NCBI GenBank assembly: GCA_000320545.1
Contig: ADNK01001208.1
Span: 1 to 30,022 of the forward strand
Direction of reading: 5' to 3'
Source of the DNA: Bigelowiella natans CCMP2755
Lineage: Eukaryota > Cercozoa > Chlorarachniophyceae
Length of the DNA: 30,022 nucleotides
Under the pieces are notes generated by a model that saw nothing but the letters and a program-made list of their open reading frames with translations, ran no database searches and had not been told where the DNA came from. Shown here one piece after another: positions 17,330 to 27,693 of this stretch (positions within the stretch are counted from its first letter, which is position 1; each line of letters opens with the position of its first letter). The position numbers were made by a program, and so were the translations under genes.

Positions 17330-19540
17330 ATATTATATATACACATATATTATCTAATTAAATAATTATACATGTTTGTACATTACCTTATCGTTATTCA
17401 ATATTTCTTTTGCTTTGAATAACTTTCTCTTAAAATCCTTCTCACTAATGGTGGAGACGTATAGCTGGAATTTGTTTCCGTACGAGAGTTGTGTTGCTAC
17501 ATTTGTAGTAACTTCAGTTCCCCCTGATGAGCTTGGTAGAAGGTAATCTCTATCAAACACGACCCTTTCACCCTCGATGATGCGCTTGCACTGAGTGCTG
17601 TCATCCTCAAGCTTTAATTCGGTCTTCCTCCTATCATAATTCTTGTCTTCTATGCACACCATATCTGGATCCTCCTATCGCATCGACGGAAATAACATGA
17701 CGGAGAAATTATTGCTCATTGTTGAAAGAGATTCTGGATTCTTATCCTTTCATGTGAAACACTTGAAAAACCTTGTTACCTCAACGTATTTGTTGATATC
17801 AGCAAACTCCGAAGATTCAGACTTAGGAGATTTGTATGTTTCTGCCGAGATCGTCGTCAATTTGAGGAGATTGTTTATGAATGTACTCTTGCCGACGCCA
17901 TTAGTTCCAAGGAAGACCTATGTTTACCAAAGTAATCAGCTGTCCCTCGACACAGACTACAACATTATATATCCACTTCTCCAAGTTACCGATGTTTCCC
18001 TAGTTGAATTCTCAAGGCTCTGCTTTGCTTTACGCGATAGGTTTGCTAAAAGAGGATTGATGAGGCACCCTGGAACCTTACTCTGATTAAATACGGCAAA
18101 ATCGATTACGGCGATTAGAAATCAATTAGCTCTCGATGTTATCTCATTTGAGTGGCTATGTTCGTCGTGACCTTGCCATGACAAAAGATCTCAATGTCTT
18201 TTGCTAGCTCCTGAAGAGTCATCATACCTCCTACATAAATTATGCGGCGTTTCGACATCATCAGTGGAGAGTCATATGTTCTAACGCCCAAAACAAAAAC
18301 AAAATTGAGAAGATCTATACCGGAATCGACTACAGGGTCAGGCCGCGGAAACCACCTTGCCTTAAAAGTAAATTTTGTGAATCAGATATTGTCAAAACGA
18401 TGGTATGAAGATAAAGCTACTTACATATTCCTCTTGAAGAGAGCTTATGATCGGTCGCACAAATCTACGATAGTAACGGCTGCAAGATTTTCCAGTTAAC
18501 TCCTTTGACTGTGAACTTTGATCCCTGCACTTATTGTATTCTTTTGCAACAGAATTCCAGACAAATCTTCCCCGTCTACGCTTAAAACTCTCTTGTGTTC
18601 GGAAAAGAAGACAAAATTGAATATCTTTGAGTTTCTCTTTAACTCTGAGAGCCAGATTCGACCCCTTACTCGCTAGCTCTTGAGAGTACATCTGACACAT
18701 TATGAGACGAAATTTCTGCTCGTCTTCTGTCGGTATAGTTGAGTCGTAGTGGTCTATCTCATTCCAAATAATGTTGAGGGAATAGTTATCGTCGTCAGCG
18801 GAACAAGTTGAAGATTGCTCTTCAAGGTATTCTCCTGTCGGAGTATCCTTGTAGATGTGTATGTTACACTCGTAGATTTTGTGTATTAATCGTGGTACAA
18901 TATCGAAGACATGATTGTTCCATAGGCCACTGTATCGAACTTTTTCTACATCGTCTTGGGTAATAGTTAATAATACCCAGCTGTCTATGTCCGGATCGCT
19001 ACCGCTTTTAACGGCAGCTTCAAGTCGGTCTGCTATCCTATTACGAATGTCTAGCGAAGAAATGTTCACATACTCCGATATTAAAAGCCTCATTTGGTGA
19101 GCCACTGCTTCGAACATGCAGTTGCCATCAGCGCAGATGGTATATTTTGTTAGGCCTAAACTTGTAAGGGAGCGTGAAGATGCTGTGCGTATAGGTGTGA
19201 TTCTAGAATCTGTATCAGGCTTCATGTTCTCATCGTCACGCGAATTTTTAGATGCCTTCCTCTTCTTCTTTCCTTGAGTTCGCTCGAAATAAGTTCGAGA
19301 TACCAACTCCTCTTCCTCCTCCTCCTCCTCCTCCTCCTCCTCCTTCTCCTCCTCCAACTCCCCCTCCTCCTTCTCCTCCTCCTTTCTCTTCTTCTTCCTC
19401 TTCTTCTTCCTTTCTGGGGTTCGCTGGCTTTGGAGGCTTTTCAAAAACTCTGCCACCTCTGGATCAGAATCGTCCGACGACAACATTTCTCCTACAAATG
19501 AAATCAAAAGGTTCACTTGGTTATCCACTACTTCGAACAT
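13210..19540 (-). CDS. OTU protease-dynamin-like GTPase fusion protein (about 1880 residues, 7 exons)
   Basis: Exons: 19540-18425, 18360-18172, 18082-17990, 17917-17780, 17671-17387, 17145-16831 and 16725-13210, all joined in phase 0 with GT-AG introns. Residues 44-95 are Lys/Glu-rich, with 12 consecutive Glu. Residues 130-268 form an OTU cysteine protease: DGNCMFEAVAHQ supplies Asp138 and Cys141, and EIDHYDS supplies His264. Residues 320-360 resemble a Myb/SANT helix set. GTNGVGKST (470-478) is the GTPase P-loop, SSSGGTEVTT (about 558-567) is switch-like, and DPPG (741-744) is G3; a canonical N/TKxD was not seen. This spacing resembles dynamin-like nuclear GTPases of the SLIP-GC type. A long helical region follows, then an OTU-like segment without catalytic residues (about 1625-1760) and an Arg/Ser/His-rich tail. 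An alternative start is the ATG at 19486, which follows an acceptor-like TTTGTAG. The role is unknown; removal of ubiquitin coupled to GTP-driven assembly is my inference. Confidence 0.75.
17239..17325. repeat. (CT)n(TA)n(GA)n compound microsatellite in an intron
   Basis: A CT run (about 17239-17250), a TA run (to about 17290) and a GA run (to about 17325) lie in the intron 17386-17146 of the OTU-GTPase gene. CT and GA are complementary and TA is self-complementary, so the whole tract is an inverted repeat. Confidence 0.9.
19312..19385. repeat. CTC/CTT trinucleotide repeat encoding poly-Glu
   Basis: This imperfect triplet array lies inside exon 1 of the OTU-GTPase gene and encodes its Glu-rich stretch (residues about 54-78). 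The length is in frame. Read on the plus strand it gives spurious poly-Pro and poly-Leu frames. Confidence 0.85.
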
Positions 19541-20167
19541 AAATTTGCTATTCGTACCGATCGTAACCTTACAATAAACTGCGAGGAGCCACGCAGAACC
19601 TATGTGGAACTTTCAACACAAATATCTAGAGCACAAGCGTTACGCTTGTATTATTCAACAAATATTCTTCAACACGAGTCAAATTAAAACGATAATTTAT
19701 TGTTAGTTCAGCTTTTCTGGAGAATAACATAGTAAAACACCTTGGGTTTTGATTCCGACAAGTCATTTCTGCAATAATTGGAATCTGAATAATCATGGCC
19801 ATGTTTGCCATTTTCGCAAAAAATGAACGACATTGTGAGAGCAATGACCAACATTAGGGTTACAGACGATGTTTTGATCCGAACACATTGGGGTGCAGAG
19901 CGTCTTCACGGTGGAAATCCAGAGTGGAAATCCATCATCTGTCATGATTTGAACATTTGCGACATGACGCGGCCGACGTTGAATGCACATGTGACTGAAA
20001 ATTCAATTTACGGGCAAAATTTCAAAAAAAGCGCCAGGTTTTGTCAAAGCGAACAGTTTCTTCTCGCTCTGGAAATCATCGCAACGAAATCGTTCGAAAT
20101 GCAGGGCTTTGTGCATGTAATTTGTCTGTTGTGCGCAAAACCGGGAAATCCTAAAAAAATGTGTGAA

Positions 20168-20290
20168 ATATTCGGACAAAAAACACCTAGGACATCTTCG
20201 GTCAACAAGACACATGATCTTCGAACATTTTCGGACACCTTCGGATTTCTCTAAGAGACAATCTTCGGACACATTCGGACATTTTTTGAG
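20168..20290. repeat. Cluster of TTCGGACA-type octamers
   Basis: Four exact TTCGGACA copies and three variants (TTCGGTCA, TTCGAACA and TTCGGATT) occur within about 120 bp at irregular spacing, all in the same orientation. Confidence 0.6.
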
Positions 20291-21891
20291 TATCATGTGC
20301 TTTAATTTTTTTCTTTTTAGGTTCTTTTTTATTTTTCATACACACTACATATTTTCATTTTTCAATGTTTTGCCTTAAATGAGATGTGACATTTGTTGCC
20401 TTGACACAAACGACATTGACGGATGGTCCCAGTCCTGGAGAGGAAATTGCAAAGGAAAAACGTGAGTAGGATTGTGCTCAAGAAAGAACCAATTTTCACC
20501 AACGAAATGTTCCGTGCGACATCAAGTGTCATGCAATTTCCAGTCAATTTGTTCACTTGCACTTTCCCAGTTTCTTGCGCACCGGTTCACGCACACGTCC
20601 AGACGTCGTGGTGAACTCTGGCATTGAACGTGAACGCCGCTTGTGGGCCATCATTGGAGTTGCGCAGCGTCCAAACAACACGACGTTGACGCACATCTTG
20701 GCTTTGCCGGGATGGTTGACGTGGGTTTGAGCCAGTTCAGCAGTCAGCAGTGCAGCAGTTGTGTTTCAGGGTCTCTCTGGCTCTTGCGCCACCTGGAGTG
20801 CTGTTCTTGCTTCGATGGCAGTGCAGGTGCCGAATTGCGTGACACAACAACGCGTTCGTTTCGTCGCGACGATCCTGATTGTTCGTGCACTTTTCCTCTT
20901 GACACTGCCTCCACATTTGTGCCTGTTTGCCAACCTCTTTTTTCCTCAGCACCACAGCACCATCACACCACCGGCCAGCCGGCTAGCCGGGCCATGCAGC
21001 ATGGCGGGCTAGTGGGTTGCTCGCCGTCAGTGTCGAGTGCCACAAGTCAACACAACGTTCATTTGCACGGTCTAGTGGTGTCCAGTCGGGCCCGTGGTTT
21101 TCAAACAGTTTTCAGTTCTGCCGTTGGCGGGTGCATTCCTTTCTTCACATGGAACACGTGAACAAGATCGCGCGCTTCGTGTTCGTTCCGTGACGTCGTG
21201 ACGACGTCCAAACATCACTGAACCATGCGCACACACCTGTTGTGCGCAATGCCATTGGGGCTGCGCCATTTCTCTGCTGAGACGCTCAATCCTTTGGCGT
21301 GCGGCAGCAGTGAACTCAATCGGACGGATCAGTTGCAATCCAAATGTCCTTTCAACATGGATGCAGCTCAGTTTGAAGGACGTTGATCACTTGGCATTGC
21401 TAGATTGGCACAGTTTAGCCGCAGTTTTGGCCTTTGGCGTTGCCAGCAACGTGGCAACGGGAATCCCCCAATGGGATGTCGCTGTTCCCGTCACTGGGGC
21501 AAGTTGTCGCAGTGGCGTGCTCATGACATCGCGACATCATGTTGACACGTGCCGGCAACCGAAGCTTCTCGAAACATTCCGGAACATTCATGCACATTCA
21601 TTTTCGCCCAAAATGTGCCATCATGTAACGGAAGTTGAATCGATGAAAAAACAACACAATTCTGAAAGCACAAGCGACTTTTCGCGCACTTCACACCCAC
21701 AGCGCTGTCGAACAGCACCGATGTCACTCGACGTGTAGATGTGAGGGACAGCCGCACCACTTCTAGCACTTGCAGGTCCAGAGGTTGAAGGTGTGATTGA
21801 GTTGAGCTTGAACAAGTCTAGAAGTCGCTGGAGTCGACACCAGTTGTCGCGCACTCATCACGTGTGCGTGTGATTCTGCTAGTCTGGCATC

Positions 21892-22190
21892 GCATTGCAC
21901 AGCTACACAAGCTAGCAAGCATGGCCATTGCTAGATTGAACAAATTCAATTGATGAATCACATCCGCTATTGCTAGTCCGTCTCACAGCACATGCAATTT
22001 GGGTTTGATCGCGCTGGCAAGCTTCTCTTTGGTGCTAGCGTTGCAACAACTACTCTGTGCGCGATGCATGCTTGCATGCACATGTACGGCGGCATTGCAT
22101 AGCTACCTAGCTTGCTACTAGCTACACGAGTAAAGTGAGGATGGCCATAGATCGAACAAATTTAATCCTTAATTACATCCGTCTTACATG
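21892..22190. repeat. Diverged direct repeat, two copies about 200 bp apart
   Basis: Copy 1 starts at 21892 and copy 2 at 22092. Both run GCATTGCAYAGCTAC, then ATGGCCAT, then AGATYGAACAAATTYAAT, then ACATCCGYYTT-like sequence. They are imperfect, with small indels, over about 90 bp. Confidence 0.5.
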
Positions 22191-22529
22191 ACGACGCGCT
22201 GCATGTGCGACATTGCTAATTGCTGTGCGCAGAGCAGTGTTCAGGCACGTACTGCTTTGTCTATTACTAGATCAGGCATGTAGTCATCACATGCAACATT
22301 ACAACTTTAGTTTGACGATAGATAATCACGGAAACTCTAAATGTGTCATGGGTAGAGCCTGGCATACACGCTACTATTTTGCTGGTAACGCTGACGGTAA
22401 ACAACGACGGCACGAAACTTATCTCATGCGATTTCCCCACTAGTTCTGTGGTTTCTTTCCGACTTGTCCAGAATGATAATTTTCGTGGACGGGCTCATCA
22501 GTATGTAAATTTCCACAGTGGCACTTGCA

Positions 22530-23924
22530 CTAGTACCTGTGGTGAAGCGTCTTTCTACAATGGCTAGCTTCCAGCCTTTGCCTCCGAAGTAACTGCTTGG
22601 CAGTTTGATGGAATTCATTCGATAGAGGAACGAGCCTCGAGTCCCAAGAGAACCCAAGTGCCGATTGTAAATTGTTTGAGAACATTTCGGCGTCTTCCGT
22701 GTTTTCGGGTACCTCCAAAGCTCTGACCGCGGTTTCGAAGAAATGCTGTGAAGGCACTATCTTTTTTGGGAGGGCTTTTATAAATTCATTTTGCCTTAAT
22801 ATATCATCGACTGCGCGAAACCAGCTCTTGGCCTTAAGCTTTCGTTTCAGGGTCTTCGGCATTGACTCTCTTGCGTAGGGAGTCCCATGGCGCTTGCGGA
22901 AATATGACTCACCCCCTTTCCGGTATCTCTTCCGTGCTTGTCCTGCTGTACAGGCTCCTGGCTTTGTATTGGTTGATGTTAACCTTCTTACTGTGCCGAT
23001 TCGGACCCAAGATGTTGTTGTGGGCTTCTTCAAGAGGGGTGCTGGAGTTTGGACTGCTGGCTCCATGGAAGCTTTATCCAATGTCTTTCTTTCCTCCTGT
23101 TTATTAAGGTCCGCTTTGCTAAGATGGTTGGTTAAATCATCCACAGCCATGTCTTTTCGCGCATTCTTGAGATTCATAAATCCCTGGAGACATTTTTGCG
23201 CTCCAACCGACTCACAAATTCGCGTTGCGACTCGAAAGAACGATGCGGAAAGCTCTCCAAGGCGTGTGTCCCATACAGGTCCCACACGGGTACGAAGAGT
23301 GTCAAGAAAGCCCTCAAGGGATGCTTCAACGCAGAAAACTTCCGTAGCAGTGTTGAAAAACATTTCCGCGGGGCGTAAGATGGACTGGTTAAGGATCTTA
23401 ACAGCACCATTCTCGCGGAGAATTTTATCCACCTGCGCGAACCACCTCGACTTTAGAAATAGCTCCTTGACCTTTTCCCAGTACAAAAAGTATGAAGCCT
23501 GATGACTTTCGGGCGGCTGAACAGTTTTCATCTCGTCGGGGGAGATGTCTGCGGACGTTGAGAAGGGTGTCTTCACGGCCGAAATGGCACGGTCCAGAGT
23601 GTTGTCAAACGTGGTGAGAAGCGGTTCCCCATAGGTTTCCCACTGAGAACATAACAGATGTACATCGTCATCAATAATCATGAAAGTCACCCAAAATGGT
23701 TATTTTTTTCATCGTTTCTCGTGCAACAAATTGAGTGCGTGACAAACCTTGCTCACGGTGAACGTTTTGAATGGATTTCCGAGGGTTTCAATGGTCTCAA
23801 TACTGAACTTTGCGAGACGTGAGGATGACTTTGTACTGGTAATGATGGAAGATGCCTTATCTCCAACCGCCTGGAGCAAGTCTCTTGCAATCTGCATCTT
23901 TTTTGGGTCCTTGATTTCGTCCAT
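22530..23924 (-). CDS. Unknown protein with a duplicated domain of about 80 residues
   Basis: I do not recognise this family. Exon 1 runs 23924-23748 (59 residues) and exon 2 runs 23642-22530, joined in phase 0 across an intron of 105 bp, giving about 429 residues. Two segments are clearly homologous: residues about 123-200 (SRWFAQVDKILREN, FFNTATEVF, PVWDTRLGELSASFF) and about 329-411 (KSWFRAVDDILRQN, FFETAVRAL, FSWDSRLVPLSNEFH). Shared anchors are WF-x2-VD-x-ILR-x-N, FF-x-TA and W-D-[TS]-R-L. A basic, low-complexity linker (KKPTTTSW ... RKRYRKGG) separates them. The end is uncertain: the last codons include CACAG/GTACTAG, which could be a donor leading to another exon instead of the stop at 22530. 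The gene is divergent from the F-box gene at 24600. No signal peptide or membrane segment is seen. Confidence 0.65.
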
Positions 23925-24599
23925 TTTAGATGGACGGAAGAGTTTGGAGTGTAATCCGTTGGTAGAACAACTCTATAATTTTATCACTTACACTCTCCGG
24001 CTGGAGGAGAATGCAATTTGGGTCCGGCCCCCTCCAAGTGACAACAAAGAGAAGATTTATTGAAGAGAATGGATTCACCCCGAGGGCTTCTTATTGCCCC
24101 ACTGATGCGGCTGGCCGAGAAATTAAAAAGTGCAGCCGAATTATTTAAACGAAGAAATAGCGCATATTCTATTCTATTTACAAGTCGCTATTCAGTATAG
24201 GACTATAATAATGGGAAAACCAGCATGGTAGTTCGTTTTAAAGTGAAATGCGCGAAAATAGAGTGGAAAACTAACAGTAGACGTCCGTCGTTCCTTTCGA
24301 AAGGCATCTCGTTCCTTCCAAGGATGCAGGCCATGAAAAAAGGGATAAATATCCTAATATTAGATCTAAGTTCTCTCTTTGAAGCATAAAGAGCTAGATA
24401 TATATATATTTTGGAATAAATTTAGTAAAATTAATTCTACGAAAATATCCCAAAAAAAATTATCTAAAGTAGGATCCGAAAACGAAGCAACGCTCATATC
24501 CCATCCGAAAGAAGCGAATCGGCCCGAACTCGAAACCGGAGAGGAGGGGGCGGAAAAAGTGATAACTGCTGCCACACTGTCGTTGTATCATTGTGTTGG
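23925..24599. promoter_or_regulatory. Probable divergent promoter region
   Basis: This 675-bp stretch separates two head-to-head start codons: 23924 on the minus strand and 24600 on the plus strand. It is AT-rich in the middle (24110-24450), with a TATATATATAT run at about 24396-24407. No specific factor site was identified. Confidence 0.4.
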
Positions 24600-25986
24600 A
24601 TGAGTGCATTTGTTCCCTCCGATGCTCTCACGCAATTCAATGAAACGTTGCAGGTTGGTGTTGAGGAAAGATGACACATCGATCGAAAATTTATATCGCC
24701 TTTGTTTGCTTTCCCTAGAAACTGAGGCGTGATCGTGAGGTGGGTCTGTGCCTGGAAGCTCTTTTGCACGAAGGTTACGAATGCGATGGCATAGGGTGGG
24801 AAGTAAGACGTCATGTGGCACTACTACCCTTCATATTCCTCTGTCGATTGACACCTTCCTCACCTACCGACAGTGACGCGTGCGAGCGAACGAAAGGAGC
24901 TCCAAGCGGTTAACGACGACTGCACCAAATGGAACACCAAGTTCTCCAATTCAAACGCAGGTGACTTTTAAAATTGTGTCCTTTTTTGGGAAGGATAACG
25001 ATGGAAATGGGGAAACTGTCCTCCCTCCCTTTCGCCACAATCAGACTGGATGGTTCAAGAGCCTACGCTGTTCAACAGCACGCTGCAAGCAAATGTAAGT
25101 AAGAAGGAAAGGCTTAAGGTACTCTACTCGATGGAACCATCAACCATATCTTCGCAGTCGTCTGTAAGGGCTACATATGATGACAACTGTTTTGGTAAAT
25201 AAAGAAAAACCAAGCACTGGATTCCGAGCTCGCGAAACTCAAAATTCAGGTATCAATTGCTTTGAATATCCCTTAAGGAACAATGCTTTTCCCACAGTTT
25301 CAAACTCTTTTCGCACGCCTCAATTTGCCTCGAAACGTCCCAAATGCCAGATCAACTCCTTGGAGGAAGAAGAGAATTTCTTGCTGTCTCGAGAGGGGGA
25401 GAAATGCATGAAGGCAGATGTGTCGATGCTTCCTCTACACGCGTTACGTCTAGTTGTAAGGTTCTTGGCTTGTAAGGATTTTATGCAGTCTCTACTTGTT
25501 TGCCGCCGTTGGCGATACTGCTTCGATCGTACGTTCTTATGGAAGGTAAAATTAACACTAAGATTCACCCTATATTACGAATGCAATATCGACTTGAAAG
25601 TACATCGATGCCCCGTCATCCTTCGGCACAGTTCTCAGTGACACTTTAAGATACTCCGTACGCACGCACTGAATAGGTGTACATGGTGCGCTTGGAGAAG
25701 CGAAGTATCATAGATGCGAAGGCCCGACAAGAGGAATTCGGTAGCAGCTCCTTCTCTGCATGTGTGCAATTCGAAAGAAAAGCATTCTCATTTTCTCCCA
25801 GAAGATCAATCGTCGTTTCTCTTTCTCTAATGATCATCGTCATCTATCTGTCTCCAGAAAAAGTCGCCGTTCCAGCACCGGAGGAATTTCGGGTGGAATG
25901 TGACCAAATTCGTGGTTTGCAGAAAGGGGAGATATTCGTTGAGTGCCTCAAGGTACGGCCCTGTTGTATCTGATAAATCTCTCACA

Positions 25987-26021
<35 letters not shown>

Positions 26022-26496
26022 ATCACTATCTTCAGTAGATTAGATTGTACCGTGACCGACCAAATACTTTACGTTATTCATCCCTTTGGTATTCCAGGCG
26101 CAGCAGGAAGAGATTAGTCAACTGAAGTCCCTGAAACTAGACATCGAAGGGAAAATCCGGACGAGAGTAAAGGTGCAAATCTCCTTGTTGCTGTGTGCGC
26201 GTTCAAGCTGTGAGAGTATTTTGTGATAGAAATGGCAGTATATTGGCGTTTTTAGTGTAAATGAGTGTTGCGGCCGAAGCTCTCTTCCTTCTTCCATTTT
26301 CTTCTTTTATCGGGGTCTAGGTTAGTTTGTGTTTTTAATTCCCTCAACTCTCCCCCCCCCTCCCTTCCTCCCCCCACCCTCGTTATACCACGGCAGGTTC
26401 ACAATTTTTTGGAAAGCCAGCTCGCAGCCCTGAACGACCAGCTGGGGGTAGCGCGGATAGAAATGCAAAAGGTATTTTCTCTACACACGCACATTA

Positions 26497-26534
<38 letters not shown>

Positions 26535-26975
26535 AGCGCTGTTATCTTCCAATCCATCATCATCATCACTATCATTCCTAATGACTGCTTCTACTATCAA
26601 AAAGTGGGAAAAAGTCGCCTACGACTCGACGCTGGAGAACAAAGAGCTGGCGAAGGAGATGCAGGAGAGCGATCATAAGATGAAGGAGGAACTCATGCAA
26701 AAACAAGTACTTGAATCCTTCCCTTAATTCACCACGAGCACCCGCAGCACCTCAATAAATGTGGAAGACAACACCGACTACGTCCAACAAATTCGAATCA
26801 AAAACGACCATATCATCACCATCACCATCACCATCATCATCAGCAGCATCATCATCATCGTTGTCGCCGTCGTTACGTTAGGTTATTCTGGAAACAACGG
26901 GGAGACAGCTAGGGCAGTTGAACAATAAGATAAACGTAGTTGTGGAGATCCAATCAGAGGTTGGTTGGTTGTATG

Positions 26976-27006
<31 letters not shown>

Positions 27007-27517
27007 ATCTATCTGCGGCGCTGCTGTGATAGCTGCTTGGTGTTTGCGTGCAGCATGGTGTCCTGATATACATACGAATCGATGGTGATGGTAATGATGA
27101 AGATGACGATGTGTTGTGTTGTCGCCTTTGTTGTTGTTGTTGTTTTCCCACTACCGCTCCCCAGATAAACCAAGGCAAAGACAGGGATGCACAGGATCTC
27201 ACTCTGAAGGGGCGCCTAATAAAGAAGAAAGCGCAGAAAAAGTAGTATGAGGAGGAGGGGGAGGAAGCCATCGATCAAAAGAACGCATATGCATGCATGT
27301 ATCCTCATCGTTTGGCGTTTCACCTCTCTCCCAAGAGAAGGAGGACACGGCCCGAAAATTGCTTCTCCCTGCATGTGATTTCTGGATTATGAGACTTCTG
27401 GATTATTACTTAACGTGCGGTCCTTCCTTGCTTAGAGTGTTGAAGAGTACGGTGAAAAGCCTCCAGGAAAAGCTCGAGCAGCTCGTCAGAGAGACCACAA
27501 TGCTGAGAAAGGTCTAA
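24600..27517 (+). CDS. F-box protein with flanking coiled coils, 14 small exons
   Basis: Proposed exons: 24600-24653, 24719-24802, 24897-24960, 25045-25094, 25205-25249, 25351-25545, 25677-25740, 25858-25952, 26098-26172, 26397-26471, 26605-26706, 26882-26959, 27165-27241 and 27436-27517 (TAA). They give about 379 residues. Residues 123-164 form an F-box (VSMLPLHALRLVVRFLACKD, then LLVCRRWRYCF and FLWK). F-boxes normally bind Skp1 in SCF ubiquitin ligases, with the rest of the protein selecting substrates. Before it (about 47-115) and after it (about 190-379) lie charged heptad-rich segments such as QALDSELAKLKIQ, ESQLAALNDQLGVARIEMQK and STVKSLQEKLEQLVRE, typical of coiled coils. No WD40 or leucine-rich repeat substrate domain is present. 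The least certain joins are the acceptor before 24897 (24874 is an alternative that breaks frame) and the one before 25351. A possible AATAAA lies at 27718-27723. Confidence 0.7.
25987..26022. repeat. (CT)n and (ATCT)n microsatellites in an intron
   Basis: A CT run is followed by ATCT units inside the intron 25953-26097 of the F-box gene. Confidence 0.85.
26499..26530. repeat. (TG)n microsatellite in an intron
   Basis: A TG run of about 16 units lies in the intron 26472-26604 of the F-box gene. Confidence 0.9.
26812..26863. repeat. (CAT/CAC)n triplet repeat in an intron
   Basis: ATC-type triplets (with ACC and AGC interruptions) fill the end of the intron 26707-26881 of the F-box gene. Confidence 0.8.
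26974..27006. repeat. (GTGC)n microsatellite in an intron
   Basis: About eight GTGC units lie in the intron 26960-27164 of the F-box gene. The unit is the complement of the CGCA array in the USP intron at 2995-3030. Confidence 0.9.
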
Positions 27518-27652
27518 ATAGGAAGAAGCTGATGAAGTTGTTGTTGTTGTTGTCATCGTTGTTGTTTCTGCCTAACGATTCCACGCTATATCCGACTTTT
27601 GGGGAAGAAACCCGGGCGGTTGTGTGGCATGACTAGATGACACCGGAAGTAC

Positions 27653-27693
<41 letters not shown>

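Larger units (their letters stand above)
19541..22529. other. Gene-poor region with degenerate repeats
   Basis: About 3 kb without a gene I can support. The first 100-200 bp should hold the leader and promoter of the OTU-GTPase gene. A plus-strand frame from the ATG at 19823 to 20254 (143 residues, MNDIVRAMTNIRVTDDV...) and one at 20643-21161 (172 residues, rich in Ser, Cys and His) match nothing I know. The second includes an imperfect inverted repeat at about 20980-21012 (arms CTAGCCGGGCCATG and CATGGCGGGCTAG). A TTCGGACA cluster lies at 20168-20290 and a diverged direct repeat at 21892-22190. Confidence 0.4.

Noticed and set aside
18392-19540. Stand-alone 382-residue OTU protein
   Set aside because: Its last ten codons run into an intron beginning GTAAGTAG at 18424. 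The frame continues through the next exons to the GTPase.
19252-19542. Plus-strand poly-Pro and poly-Leu frames
   Set aside because: They are antisense to the Glu-rich exon of the OTU-GTPase gene and exist only because of the triplet repeat.
24494-24821. Two minus-strand frames of 77 and 106 residues
   Set aside because: They overlap the first exons of the F-box gene, which have better splice sites and continue in frame.
26974-27006. CRISPR-like or other functional array
   Set aside because: These are simple four-base units without spacers, in an intron of a eukaryotic gene.
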